Of a stretch of DNA of 64,000 nucleotides, positions 1-23,200 are shown in pieces. This DNA comes from Trematomus loennbergii (Eukaryota > Chordata > Actinopteri > Perciformes > Nototheniidae). The stretch covers positions 21,519,267-21,583,266 of the forward strand of contig JAAOOA010000127.1 of the NCBI GenBank assembly GCA_012861695.1, written 5' to 3'. Positions within the stretch are counted from its first letter, which is position 1. Each line of letters begins with the position of its first letter. Position numbers and translations under genes: made by a program. The notes under the pieces were generated by a model, which did not search any database, had not been told where the DNA came from, and worked only from the letters and a program-made list of their open reading frames with translations.

Positions 1-540
1 GCCGACTGGTTAGACATCAAAGACAGATGTGATGAATGGCATGATTCTCAATTCTTTGGCGCAGCTACAGCCGGCAAAAACTCGCACATTCTGCTATACT
101 AACACACATTCATGTTAATCTGTCCCCGTTTCCTTTGTATTTGAACATTTTGTGGTGATTTGGAATTTCAAACCATCAGTTCTGACAAACCAAACAGATT
201 ACTAAGACTTTTAATAAACACCCACAATTCATCTTATCCTTCAAAACTACAAAACAGATTTAAGATAGCATTAGCATATGTTGAAAACTTGTTTGGATGT
301 TAATTACTGAGCTTAAACTGTTGTATTTTTTACATTTCAGTGTGTAGTCTCCATACATTTGAACATGTTTTTCTTTAAAATATGATTTGAGTGTATTGAT
401 TCTGACATACTGTATATATGTAGTCGTCAAACATGGAGAAGAACAGCATTACGACAGGGGACGTCATTTGCTATGGAATCACATGAAAACCATTTTTTTG
501 TTCACTTTATCTGTAACCTGTTAAACCCTCTTGTCTACAG
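1..540 (+). other. intron of pde3a (left edge)
   Basis: AT-rich sequence ending in a polypyrimidine-containing acceptor (TTGTCTACAG at 531-540) that opens the first exon seen. I see no earlier pde3a exon, no other gene and no clear repeat here. Confidence 0.6.
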
Positions 541-11055
<10,515 letters not shown>

Positions 11056-14000
11056 AACAGCTCATGGGAAATATGGCGTCAGTCAGGGCAAGGATGTGAA
11101 AAAGTATTTCTTGTTTTCCAATCCTATCAACTGACTCCTATCTTTGCCAGCACATCACTTAGACACAACACTGTAGATGTTTGGGAAATGTGTGCCTATA
11201 CATAACAAAAGACAGGGTGGGAAATATGTGCTTTACACATTGTATCTGAATATCTGGGTTCACCAAACATTTAAAGGAGCCTTCCATATTGCAATACAGG
11301 ATCATTTGTGTACTTTGGGATACAGACTCTTTTGCTACTGTCAAGAGAAGAGGAAGACTGCTTGCACAGACCTCAACCCAATGTGGTAACACGGGACTGC
11401 AGACATTCGCTGCCAATTTATACATAATTATTTTCTGAATGCAATTATATATAGACATCACAGTTACTTGTACTTGTGTTTCAATTTTAGCAAGAGTTTT
11501 TGAGGTCAGACATGGGCCATATTATGTTTTCTTTTTCTATATATGGATTATAAAGGGTCAATCGATTGAAGAACATTGGCATCTTTTTTTTTTTTACTTC
11601 TGCCAAAAAAATCACTCACCCTTAGGCTTAAGCATATGAAAACTAATCTTTTTTTTTTTTTTACATTTGTTGCCAAATTACTGTAAGTACTTTATACCAA
11701 TAGGTATAGTCATATTACTTTAAGGAAAGAGACAAGAGGCTCCTCACATTCTGTATTTGTATGCGTGTGTGTGTCTGCATGTTTATATAAGTTCTTCTCC
11801 AGAGGATATAGATATATTTATCCGATTTATTTGTGCCATCTCTGGTCTCCAGCCTCGAGATAGATATAGAGGTCTTTACAGGGTTCACTGTCCTAATTGT
11901 TGTATTCCCAAGGCCTGCACTAAGACTGCATTAGAGGGTGGCTGGAAATGAATTTGTGCTCAATACTAGACCAAAAAGGGAACGTCAGTACAGAGAACAT
12001 ACACTAATACAACCAAAGTATCTAGGAACAATATAAGGGGAGATAACAACAAAAAGGGACCATAAATGTATTACCTAAAATAATTAAGATGGAAAATCCT
12101 ACAATATTCTTTGAAAAGGGTCCACACATCAGGTAGACTAACTAATACACTTTCCTTTGTATTATCTTTGCAACCCATAACTCTCTGACTATGTATTTGG
12201 ACTCAGTGTGCTGTATTATAGTCTCAACACACTTTCCTCATTATGTAAAAAAAACCTGCAAATGATGCTGACCGTTAACCCTCAGGAAAACCTTAACTGT
12301 AGAAATTCAAAGTAAACATTTGTACCACCTGTGAGGACAGTACGTTACAAATATGCAGGGATAGTACATGAGTTTAGAATATGTTCATAAAAGGCTGCAG
12401 TTTATGTCACAACAAAGCCGATAAACACATTGAACTCTTCCCCCGTCACCTCAGGGCGACATTCATTCTCTCAGAGCTCCAGCGTCTGGATTTACAATTT
12501 GATTTATCACATATTTTTCTGTGATGATACAGAGGGAAATCATTCAGATAAAAAAAATGTTATCACTCAAGAAAAATGTAGTTTGACATGTACAGCAGTC
12601 AAGGTTAATGTAATTCAAAGTGCTCATGCAAGGCTGAAACGATTAGAAAAATAATGTTTTTTATTTCATTAATTGGATTGCAATAAAAGCTACCTTTTCA
12701 GTGATGGCCAAATTGACGGTAATTGCAGCATAATGTGTTATTGAATCACTTACTCAAGCACTAAAGCATCACATTTGTCACTTGGAAATAACCATGACCC
12801 AATGTTTTTCAATCATTCACTCCCTGAGAGTTTTTACTTATATGTGCACATCTTTAGAGTTGTTGTTTTCTTATGTTTCACTATCACTGGGAAAAAGGAA
12901 GTGAATATGTTGTTTTTGCGATCTTTACCCCAAATTTGTAATTGTTCAAATCAATGATTCATTCAACAAAAAGAAAGAGCTCTTGAAACGTTTCCAAAAG
13001 ACATAAAAACATTGTTTCTAAAACATGACTTAATAATTGGTAAATTGAATATAAAACACAAATCATAAACCCTACATTCAACCAAGAGAAGCCATGAGGA
13101 AAAGCAATTACAAAACCAACTTTGCAGTAGCTGGAGTAGCATTCAAAATGTCTCTGAAGAGTATTCCACTTTGCTTTAATAATTCACAGTTGCATATAAA
13201 AACGTGTTTGAGAAACCGTAGGTAGATCTTGAGTTGAATAAGTGAAGTTGAGTTGGTGGGTCAACTTTTTGTCACACACGAGTGCAGTGAGGCAATAAGT
13301 AATGAATTATCCAGTGATAAGCTTGTCGAGTTCTCATGACCTACATGCTCATCTGAATATATTATCCACTGGTATCTCCTCTCACTGTACCATTGCTCTC
13401 CTCCATCATCGAATTTCTTTAAAAACTGCACATCGAGCATCCTGTAGATTAGACATAATGGAGTCTTCCTGTGATTGAAATAACATTGGGTGTAGAACAT
13501 CATGTCCTTGCGGATCATGCATTAGCGTACTTACCACCCGATGTTCCTGGCTGTGGTGAATAGCGCACTTCATCCATAATGGCCTGTTATCTCTGGCTCA
13601 GTGGGGAGGGGGGAGGAACTCAGGAACGGCAGCTTAGGCCACAGAAGTCGACTCACTGATTAGAAAAACATCGGACAGAGAATCATTTATATTAGACCAA
13701 ACTTGCTAGCAGCCGCTGAATCAGACTTTTTTTCCTGGCCTCTAATGATCACATGTAGCCGCCCTCATTGTTTATTCTAAACAACATGCCTGCTGTTGTT
13801 TGTATGTTTTGCCTGCAACCCCTCTCTAATGAGCTATAATCACCATTACAGACACAATGAATACATTTTATTCATTAAAAATAAAATAAAGCTTTTTTTT
13901 TCTATCACTATTTGCGATGATGAAACTTCCACTTGTTTATATTTCAACCAACCAGGTTCTAAAAGTATACAATTACATCAACTCGAACTCTCCTTTGTGA

Positions 14001-15334
14001 ATGTATAGAAACAGTATACAGTGTGTGTGAAAGAGAAAGATGGTGTGTTTGTGTCCATTTGAATTCTTCCATTGGCCTCTCTAATGTGACTCCTGTATTT
14101 AGCTAGCGTTTACTGTTAAGTAGAGGAGGCTATGAGTCACAAGTAGAGGTGGTGAAAAAATGAAGGGTAAAGTGATGCAGTATGTAGTTCTTCAATGCTT
14201 CTCAGATGAACTAATTATTCGCAGAAGGACCTATTGCATATTTCTCCTTGTGCTTCCACTTTGATCTGCTTAGCGTGCAGATCAGAGATCCTCACTGGCA
14301 ACAGTAGTAATACAATAATAGTAGCATTCATCCCACGTCTCTCATCACTAAAGACGATGGGATTCTGTCCACTGTGATAGTATGTTGATGATCTTTTTTC
14401 AGTGGACTATATATGCATTTTTCCCCTAGTCACATCAGTCTTAAGTCAATACTTGCATTTGAGCTGATCCAGTATATCAGTTTTGTTCGTGTACTTTTTT
14501 TTTCATTGGTTTATTTGAGTGTCATACTTATTCACACGTGTAGCATAATTGTAACCATGGGAACCAAACGAGCTTTACAATTATGTAAAAAAAAAAAGAA
14601 ATGAGACGAGTATTTTTATATAGTTGACACATGATTAAATAATTGCTTTCTTCTCACTAGTACCTTGCACTTACCACATGTACTAATACTTACACAAAGA
14701 AGACTTTGTCCAAATACACAGTATTTGTGAACGTTAAATAATTACTTTTCTTGCAGGTTGATGCTCCATTTTGTACAATATACATATATGCTGTACAGTA
14801 AAGAAATTTTAAAACTTCAAAAACTCTTTTAGATATACATTATTTATTTTTACCATTTTGTAATTTAGACACTATACTGTAGCTTCAATATTGCCAGACT
14901 TACTGGAAGTGCCTATATTGGTATTATGTATCATACAGTGAATATATTTGAAGATCATTAGAAGTCGTCACAAACTGAACCATGTGGATGTTGTAATGTG
15001 AATACATTGAATTACAAGACTATAATTTCTGTGGTATCCCCGTCTCTGTGTTGTGTTTTTCTTTCAGCTTCTAATCTATATTTAGAATGTGCTTTACATT
15101 AAAATACATAAACTACATTATTATACAATTTGATACAAGTTCTGGGTGCTTTGCTTCATCAAGACCATCAACGCTTTCGATCAAGTTTAGATCTTGAACC
15201 TGAACATTTTATCTTTTCTATTATTATATTGTATTTTAAAGCGTTATTTATTTGCAATCCTCAAATATTTGTTTTGTAATGCACATGTCCCCCTTTGAGC
15301 ACAGATGTTTGTCTATTTTAAAATAAAGTGGAGA
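11056..15334 (+). other. probable long 3' UTR of pde3a
   Basis: AT-rich sequence directly after the pde3a stop with no ORF of interest and no recognisable transposon. Mammalian PDE3A also has a multi-kilobase 3' UTR. Candidate poly(A) signals include AATAAA at 12681-12686 and AATAAA at 15322-15327; the latter, just before a drop into microsatellite DNA, is my best guess for the distal end. Oligo-T runs occur at 11585-11597 and 11650-11663. UTR extent is inferred, since no transcript data are available. Confidence 0.45.
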
Positions 15335-15523
15335 AAGATTTTCTTTAAATTAGAAATTTGCCGAAATTGATTACAATTTTATTTTATTTATAGTTTATAG
15401 AGATTTCTTAAATATTCAATGTAAGTGTTTGCAGAAAAAACAATTGCAGAAAAAAGTTCTTTAACGTTAAATTTACGATAAAGAAATCGTGAATTATTCC
15501 TTCTCTAGGTGAAGCTTAAGGGA

Positions 15524-15524
<1 letters not shown>

Positions 15525-15559
<35 letters not shown>

Positions 15560-15569
15560 CACACACACA

Positions 15570-15623
<54 letters not shown>

Positions 15624-15624
15624 C
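15525..15624. repeat. (CA)n microsatellite
   Basis: About 100 bp of nearly pure CA dinucleotides, interrupted by two CACC slips and a CAAACA near the end. It lies between pde3a and slco1c1. Confidence 0.95.
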
Positions 15625-16523
15625 CTTACTGTTGATGTTATTTTAAAGGAAAACCAGTTGAAGCAGACAGCAGTGGTTAAGAAATCCAGGCCAGAAGTAA
15701 CAAGAAGACCAAGACTATGAAAACCCTTGTATTGGGTACCTACAACTTCTTTTATGTATTACATTTTGGGGATTTGCCAAAAAATTTTTTTATTTAAATG
15801 TTTTTATTTAAATGTCTTTCAATTGATATTCTGTCAAATGTATCCCAACACATAGTTTAATTTTTATTTTTACAATAACATGTACAGTGGCAGAACATGT
15901 TAATTGATATTGCCTAATGTACTCACAATCTACAGTATGTATTATCATTTTTCTTCACTTTTAGTGAGGTCCCAGCTAATTCTGCATCTTACTCTGGGTG
16001 CTTAATAGGCATCTGTTTCGAGTGGTTTCATTTATAAAGGGTCTGCTGCATATTGAACTGGTATCCCCTTGGCAACAGAGAAACTTGAGACATGAGGTCT
16101 GACCACCATGGTGTGTCAGTGGGCTCCAACAAGGAAGTGGGACGTCATCCTGAATAAACCCTGAAATAAAGATGCAATAGTAGCCTCTTGTTTTTGTAGA
16201 TTTTTATAAGAATTCCTTCCTTTTTCATGAAAATTGTCGCTTTCAGGTGAGTTGAGGAAAACCTTTGTTTAGGCATGGGCGTCACTTGGTTCGAAAAAGT
16301 GGTGGGGACAATTTCTCCAGACTTAACATCAGCATAGCAGAAGACAAAAGATGCCCCTCCCCTGGGTGTTGAACCTTAAGCACCTGCATGAAAAACCAAT
16401 GCATAGACCTCTGGACCTGATGTGACAATGTGAAACTGGGACTAAGAAGGACTCTTGGTTGGTAACAAAAAATAACTCTCGGTTGGTACCAAAAATCAGG
16501 CAGGCATGTCACGTGTACTGGTG

Positions 16524-16526
<3 letters not shown>

Positions 16527-16602
<76 letters not shown>
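16527..16602. repeat. (GA)n microsatellite
   Basis: About 76 bp of uninterrupted AG dinucleotide repeat followed by an A-rich, AT-rich stretch. Intergenic between pde3a and slco1c1. Confidence 0.95.
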
Positions 16603-16605
<3 letters not shown>

Positions 16606-16889
16606 ATATTATAATAAAATAAAATCATAAAAATTAACTTGAAAAAATATATATAAAGAAATGTAATATGAAAAACAAAAAATACACTGATAATAATAAC
16701 AATTCAAAACATTATTTGTTTTTTTATATTTTCATATACAAATTGAATTCAAAATGTTTGCAAAAAATAATTTCCTTTATTATCTTTCTGAGTTTTCATG
16801 TTTTGCGAGTTTTTGTGTCCTGGCCAGCCTAAAGGTGACAGGTCATGTGGTCGAGTGGCTTCAAATCAATCCTGCCTGCACAAGCTGCT

Positions 16890-16972
16890 GTGTAGCTCAG
16901 TAGTTAAGGCAGGCACTCCATATCCACATCACTGCGAGACCGAGGGTTCGAATCCTGAGCCTGGTATAACAT
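16890..16972 (+). repeat. tRNA-like sequence, probably a tRNA-derived SINE head
   Basis: An A-box-like segment (TAGCTCAGTAGTTAAGG at 16893-16909) and a perfect B-box (GGTTCGAATCC at 16945-16955) are spaced as in a tRNA gene. The T-stem pairs poorly (GAGGG against CCTGA), I see no matching acceptor stem, and the anticodon region does not fold cleanly. This fits a tRNA-derived SINE or decayed tRNA pseudogene better than a working tRNA. The flanking AT-rich sequence with A runs is compatible with a short SINE insertion. Confidence 0.55.
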
Positions 16973-17149
16973 TTCAGGCTGTATATATTGAAAAAAAAAT
17001 AAGGTGTTTGTCAGATTTTTTTATATAATTATCTGTTGACCGTTTCCTTGCAGATGTTTTGGAATAACATTTATTGGCTTAAATTGTATTAGAGCCAAGT
17101 GAGAATGTGGGACACTGTCTGGTAAATTGTGCTCGCAGCTCTGTTTAGC

Positions 17150-17389
17150 ATCACGTGCCTCGCTGTGAACACGCTGCTCAATCTGGCTCTCCCTCCCTGT
17201 CGCTTCCTCCCAGAAACCCACTCTTCACCGCGGCAGAGGAGCATGTAGTGCAGCATGAGCAGGTGACTCGGTCAGACTGTGTGCCGGTGAAGGCTGTTGT
17301 GACAGAACAGGATTATTCTGCCTCAATTTGTAGACCGATTTTAAAATAGGAAGTTTAAGACGCCTTGAGGGGAAAGGGTTTGAGTTGGG
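17150..17389 (+). promoter_or_regulatory. possible non-coding first exon / promoter region of slco1c1
   Basis: A GC-richer stretch in otherwise AT-rich DNA, ending at a consensus donor (GTTGG|GTAAGT, exon end about 17389). The first coding exon of slco1c1 starts with an acceptor at 20252-20253 and has 42 bases of 5' UTR before its ATG, so an upstream untranslated exon is required; this is the best candidate seen. The transcription start is not visible and no TATA box is evident. Confidence 0.35.
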
Positions 17390-18591
17390 TAAGTATCATG
17401 ATGTTCTTTTTAGTGAATACTCTGTCTGTCACTGACAATTACGCATGTATTGTTCACTTTACAGTTTACGTCTTTGTTTACAAAACTGCAGTTAAGTGAA
17501 GTTGCTGCGATATGGTTTGAGATGATTAAAAATGCATGTGATAGTGATAGACAGGAACTATCCGGGATCAGTGTGTTTGAGGGCACCTGCTTTTTATGCG
17601 CATTTTCATTTGCGCATTAGAACTAATGGCTCAAAAAACTAAAACTTAAAAAATAGATACAATAAATTAAAAACGTTCAACGCTTGACTGATGTTGAAAG
17701 TGTGTTTATCAATAACACAAAAATGCGATAAAATACTTTTAAAACTGCGTCCAATTATTTATGACGTACGCCACCAAAAAACATGTGATTTAAACGTCAC
17801 TGAAGGGACAACAATTGGCGGCTGACGTCAAAGCAATGTCAACGTCAATTCAATATGCTTTATTGGAGTGATTATAAATAACAACATGGACAAAATGAAA
17901 TCCAACATTTAATTTATTTTTTGTTGGGTACATTTAACACATATAAATCAAACTTCACATTATAATAGTCTTTTCCGGTCGAAAACAACTAAAACCTAAA
18001 CAATATTTCTTGCAAATAAAGTTATCGTATGTATTTTATATAATGGGACAGAAGCTTAAGGATATCCTGGTACTTTTTGCCTAGTGCATTTGACATATAG
18101 GGATACCAAGTATTTTTTCTAGCCTTCTAAATAGTATGGTAGTTTGGGTATGAAACACACTGTCTATTTTATAAACTTTTTCTATGTTTGACACTTCTCA
18201 ATATGTCATGTCGTTGCATCTTCCTGAAGAAAACGGCCGACTGACTGCTCATCTTTTAACCGCTACAGACAGTGCACACAGCTGAGAAACAGCAGGGGCT
18301 TTGCATTATCTATCTGGTAACTCAATATGCATTGACTAATTGACCTGAGTGCATGTGGTATCACCCATAATGCAACGTTTACACCCTGTTTCTTGGTGTA
18401 GGCCTCATAGTTAATCAAAGTTAACATCATAGTGAATTTGCCAGTAATCTAAGTATTTATCAGTGGGTTTTACTAAGTTACGCCCATGAAGTGTACTAAG
18501 GCCTTTTATGCACCTCTTTGATTTTATATGCAGGATTATTCTTAACAGCAGCCAAGCTCTAAAGGTTTACTGGATAACACATTTTATATTA

Positions 18592-18654
18592 AGCGCTTTG
18601 AGCACCAGGAAAAGCGCTATATAAATAACATGTAGTATTATTATTATTATTATA
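18592..18654 (+). repeat. 3' tail of an L2-like LINE/SINE
   Basis: Contains AAGCGCTTTGAG and AAAAGCGCTATATAAAT followed by (ATT)n. This is the typical 3' end shared by fish L2-clade LINEs and the SINEs that use their tail. Only the 3' end is present, as expected for a 5'-truncated insertion. Confidence 0.7.
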
Positions 18655-19797
18655 TTTACAGGAGGGCACTAGACAGCACATTTGATTCTTTTATGAGTTT
18701 ACCAACAAAACATTTCATAACCAGACCCGGGAGTGTTTTGAAGAAACAGGGAGTTTAAGATTGAACTATACAGTAGCTGCTCATGGAAATGGTAGGTACT
18801 GTATGTATTTTCTCCAGTTTGAACACAATGATCAAATAAGTGTCATTATTATATGCAAAATATTACCTCCTATGTGGACATGAATAGGTTATCCTGTTAT
18901 GACTCTCCAGGAAGGCAGTTTAATGGTGCATACATTAGATTATGTAGGTGTCTGGGATACAAGCTTCAAAACACTCTGATGAAATATGTTGACTGTTGTT
19001 CTGAAATACTTGCCTCACAGTCTCCGCATGTGGTATGCAGGTCTTGGTTAGATAAGTATGAAATACTTTATGTCAGCAGTTGCCTTTCTTTCATGCACAG
19101 TTTAAAGCCATGTTGTGGTTTGGTGGAGGGATCCATAGGGACTTTTCTTGTCACTGAATAAACACCCCGGCTTTTAGACAGTGTCACAGCTCTGATCTCT
19201 CTTGTATACACATCTTTTACATTTCATAGTGAAAACACATACACTTTTAACATGGTGATGTTTTCTTTCTGACTTTCTGATCCTCTATCTTTCTCATCAC
19301 ATGGCAAGTTCAACAGAAATTCCGAAGGAAAACGTCTCGATGATCAAAGCCCCGAAGCTCATTGCACATTTTTCTGTCACTCATTACTTTTTTTTCAATG
19401 ATCTTTCTCAACCCTCACTATATCTCATAATCTCTTAGTATCATTATGGCTATTAAGGAGAAATTATACTAGCAATTAGAGGAAAGAATGTTTTTGTGAA
19501 AATACAGTTTGCTCCCCGGTATGAAAAATACCATTTACTGTATTTAATGAGCTTCACATTGGCTTGTTAAGGCTTGTTTTTATTTCCCGGAAGATTCTAG
19601 AGTATGCCATCTGTTACATTTGATATGAGTCATACTGTAAATTATATGCCATGATATGTATTTAACCTCCAGAATAAAAAAACTTCTAAAACACTAATGC
19701 CACTGATGTTTAAGAACATGTAATGCTCTGCTCATCTTGTTTGGACTTGCATCAAATGATATGTCCATCTATTTCGAAAACTAAAAAACTGTTATTA

Positions 19798-20181
19798 AAG
19801 GTAGGGTAGGTAAGTTTGAGAAACCGTCGAGATCGATAGAATTTGAAAATACACAACCGGAGAAAATCTGCCACTTCCTTATAGAGCCCCTCCTCCAACA
19901 CACACGAACGCGCACATGACCAATGAGGGCACGAGATAAGTTTGTGCACAGATGGAAGGCTGACAGGCAGGTAGGCCATCCAGTTATTTTAGCCGGGCCG
20001 GCTAAAATGATTGGTCGTGCTTTTTACAGTACTACGGCTTCCACAGATTACATTTTTTTATGGATTTTTGTCAAAGCACTTAAGATATTCATTGCTATCG
20101 GGATGTTAAGAGCGTTCCATGGAATATAACAAAAGTGTATCTCGAGCCGGTTTCTCAAACTTACCTACCCTACTGTACCTT
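19798..20181. mobile_element. TA-flanked MITE, copy 2 (Tc1/mariner-like)
   Basis: A 384-bp element with ends AAGGTAGGGTAGGTAAGTTT and, reverse complemented, AAGGTACAGTAGGGTAGGTA. The inverted similarity continues through GAGAAACCG / CGGTTTCTC. It is flanked by TA (19796-19797 and 20182-20183). It shares most of its body with 4307-4654 in the same orientation and keeps a segment that copy 1 has lost. It ends 72 bp upstream of the exon that carries the slco1c1 start codon. Confidence 0.75.
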
Positions 20182-20295
20182 TAATGAAAATAATAATTTG
20201 GGTTCATGAAAATGAGCTTGACATATTTTTTAAATCTAAATTTGATCCAACAGGTGTGAGTAAAGACAGCCATAGTGAAGTAAAGGGAGGCTGCC

Positions 20296-23200
20296 ATGAA
20301 GAAAATGGACAACACGGCCGCAGGCAGCTGGACTCCTGATGACAACCCCACCCCCCCCACAGTGAAGAACTCCTGCCACCCCAACCTGAAGGTACTGTTG
20401 TTTTTGTAAAATATAATAAAATAACTAGCTCTGCCCTGACAAGCCCTTCTGAATTCATAACACAACCTCTACTGAAGTCAGATGCATGTTTTGAATTTGG
20501 GTTTTGTTGTACTTCACTTCACTATTATAAATGGCTTTCCTAATACTAAATTAGTACAAAATGTGGCGTTAAAACAAATTACATTTTCGTAAAGACAACA
20601 CAGGACTACCACAATTATAAGAAGGTTTTTATTTAGATCCTTTGAAATAACTTTATTTCCAAAATTCTTTATCTATGTCAAATGTATTGTTTTTTACCAT
20701 GCACACATCTGATATTTAAAGTGGCAGAGAGGGGCAAAAACTCACCCCACAGCTGGCTAATTGGGGCCGGATTATATACTCGAGAACTGTGTGAGAACAT
20801 GTATGAAGTGTTTCAGCCTCAAAGGACAGCGAGCAAGCCTGTCATTTGACTAGCCTAGAGGGGGGTCACACAAATACCACTCCTATGATCGAGATCACAT
20901 GTATGTCAGAGAGACACAGTGTACATACAGTATGAAGTGTGTAAATATCTTAAAGCTATAGATGTCATTTAAAGAGCCTTGAAACTTTAGGTATCTTTTT
21001 CGTGTTTTAATTCATGAATGTTTGAACACCTACTTAAAGTTTGAGTAACGGGTGCTGCATGTTCCTGGTGAAGCCTAGCTGGTGTCCATGAGAGGTGTTG
21101 AGTGCAGCTGCTCTCGGTTCCCTTTGGACCTGATTAAGTCACTGTGAGAAATTCCTTGGACAAAGTTTTTAGCTCCAGTAAAAGAGGTCAGAATAAAGGG
21201 TCTGTACCTCTTTATTGGATTAGTATTAGATCATCGATCATTAGAAAGCTGCTTAGTGAAATACTTGGGCAACAATAACAAGGAATTTCAGTCATGCTGC
21301 CTTTTTGTGGGTTTTCCGTGTGGGGTAATCCTACAATAAACCTAACTGAGGTGCTTTTGATACTACTTGTAGCACATAAACGCTGCCAATATAGCTTTGT
21401 AAAGCCAGTGTTAGGATTGTATTTCATTCTAACATGAGCAATTTCTTAGATGGAGAGAATGACATAGTATTTTTATTTTTTTATTTTTTTTATGTTTGAA
21501 CCCTGAGGCATTCTGATATTTACATCCAAGTTTTTAAAAGCAAAACACTTTAATGAACCTTTAAACATTTGGTGAATAGTATCAGAAATAAATTACACCT
21601 ATATCATCACAACTGGACAGGACATTTTTGGTTCCTAAATACAAAGGATTTGGTGCAACCATATTTAAAAAGAGAAAAACAGTGTAACAAATGTAAACAT
21701 TATTAATAGCAGTTATAGATAAATGGATGAACACATAGATAGCCGTAGCAGCGTGGTGTCCATAGCAACAATGAGGCAGATCTATGACAATTTAAAAAAA
21801 AGTATGTTTTAAGAAGACATCTTGAAGGAGGTTCCCTGTTGTACAATACCATCCCCATGTCAAAAAGTGGAGGCAGTTCCTTTAAATGTTGCCATCAGGC
21901 AAAATGCCGACACCATGATGGTAGTGTAGAGCCCAAAGTCAACTTCATGAATGTGTGCTTTGTGCTTCAGATTTTCTGCTGTAGCATTGTATCCACTGTG
22001 GTTTTAATCGTAAGTATGCACTTGACATTAGAGCGAAGCCTGCTCTTACATTGAGAGGCTTATTATTCAGCTGCAAACCACCCAGGTTGTTGCCATAGCT
22101 ACACTGATACCTCATCACGCAGAGACCCCACTGTTTTTTAAAGGGACAGTTCACCCCAAATCAGAAATACATATTTTTCTTATTACCTGGTGTGCTATTT
22201 ATCTACAGCTGCCACAGGAAGTGTGCATTTTCTCATGGACAATAGCTAATGCTCCCTAGTTCACAGGTAGTTTGGTATACAAAAAATTGTTCCTTCTTAA
22301 ATCTGCACACAAGAACAACTGAAGATTACATGTAGGTCATGTTTGCTGGAAAGAGACACTTTTTTTTTTTTTTGCATCTCTTTGACCAATATCTTCCACA
22401 AAAAAAAACATTCTGTGTTTATTATCAGCACTACTCCTAAGACGAATCATGTGTTTTTTTGATTGGGTTAACTTCTTGCTCAGCTGTATTGTGATTGCCG
22501 TGCTCTGGTCAAATGTTCACATGACCTAAAGTTTGAATGTGTTGCCAAGATGTAAGATCCAAGCCGTGTCCCACAACCACAGTATGACTGCTGCAGAATT
22601 TCGGGTCATTCGGATTTTAATAAGCAGGCTGGTTTTTGAGCCACTGTATTAATCCTGGCTTAAGCTGTCAAGTTAATTAGCAAGTTAATGCTGATACAGC
22701 ATTCCAACTATATATTATTCAAAATCTTGATTCCGCCCGTTATTTTGTCCGTCTTCTTCTCCCACATTCCACATCGCAGAAACTCCGTTCAAACATCCAA
22801 ACGTTCAGCTCGGTCGGGAATCGATGGCTATTACTTTTCTCATTCATAACTTTCATAATTCCAAAGATACGTCCCATAATTCATCACATTTTTAACCATT
22901 GAAGTCAATGGAGAAAATCTTCAGACTTGAACAATCTTCATGCGACTTCAACTGCTAACTGTTCCTTCATACTTTCACTCAGAAACCTCATTCCAACTTT
23001 AAAATGTTACACATCTTTCTGACATTATTCGTGTAACACAACTTTTAAATCTGATTCTTACTTTTAGAGATATTAAACATTGTTCAGACCTTGGTACAGA
23101 GGCCTTCTTCAGATTTTAACATTAACTAGAGTGCGTGATGTCACAGCTAGAGTGTAGGAAATCTTGAAATTTGCCTTCATATTTTTTTTAAAACTGCCAT

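Larger units (their letters stand above)
17390..20253 (+). other. probable first intron of slco1c1
   Basis: If the 17.2-17.4 kb exon is right, this is intron 1. It holds an L2-like tail near 18.6 kb and the second TA-flanked MITE near 19.8-20.2 kb. No coding exon is apparent; short ORFs here have no recognisable similarity. It ends with acceptor ATCCAACAG at 20245-20253. Confidence 0.4.

Noticed and set aside
13205..13230. TTTGAGAAACCGTAGGTAG as a third copy of the TA-flanked MITE
   Set aside because: Only about 12 bases match the element's inner TIR; no second end or body similarity nearby.
15525..15624. CRISPR-like or functional tandem array
   Set aside because: Plain CA microsatellite; no spacers, and the genome is vertebrate.
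16282..16512. Minus-strand ORF with a repeated YQPRV motif
   Set aside because: Comes from a two-copy 25-bp DNA duplication (TTGGTTGGTAAC / TCGGTTGGTACC); no known domain and surrounded by microsatellites.
16890..16972. Functional tRNA gene
   Set aside because: T-stem mismatches and lack of a pairing acceptor stem; better explained as SINE-derived.
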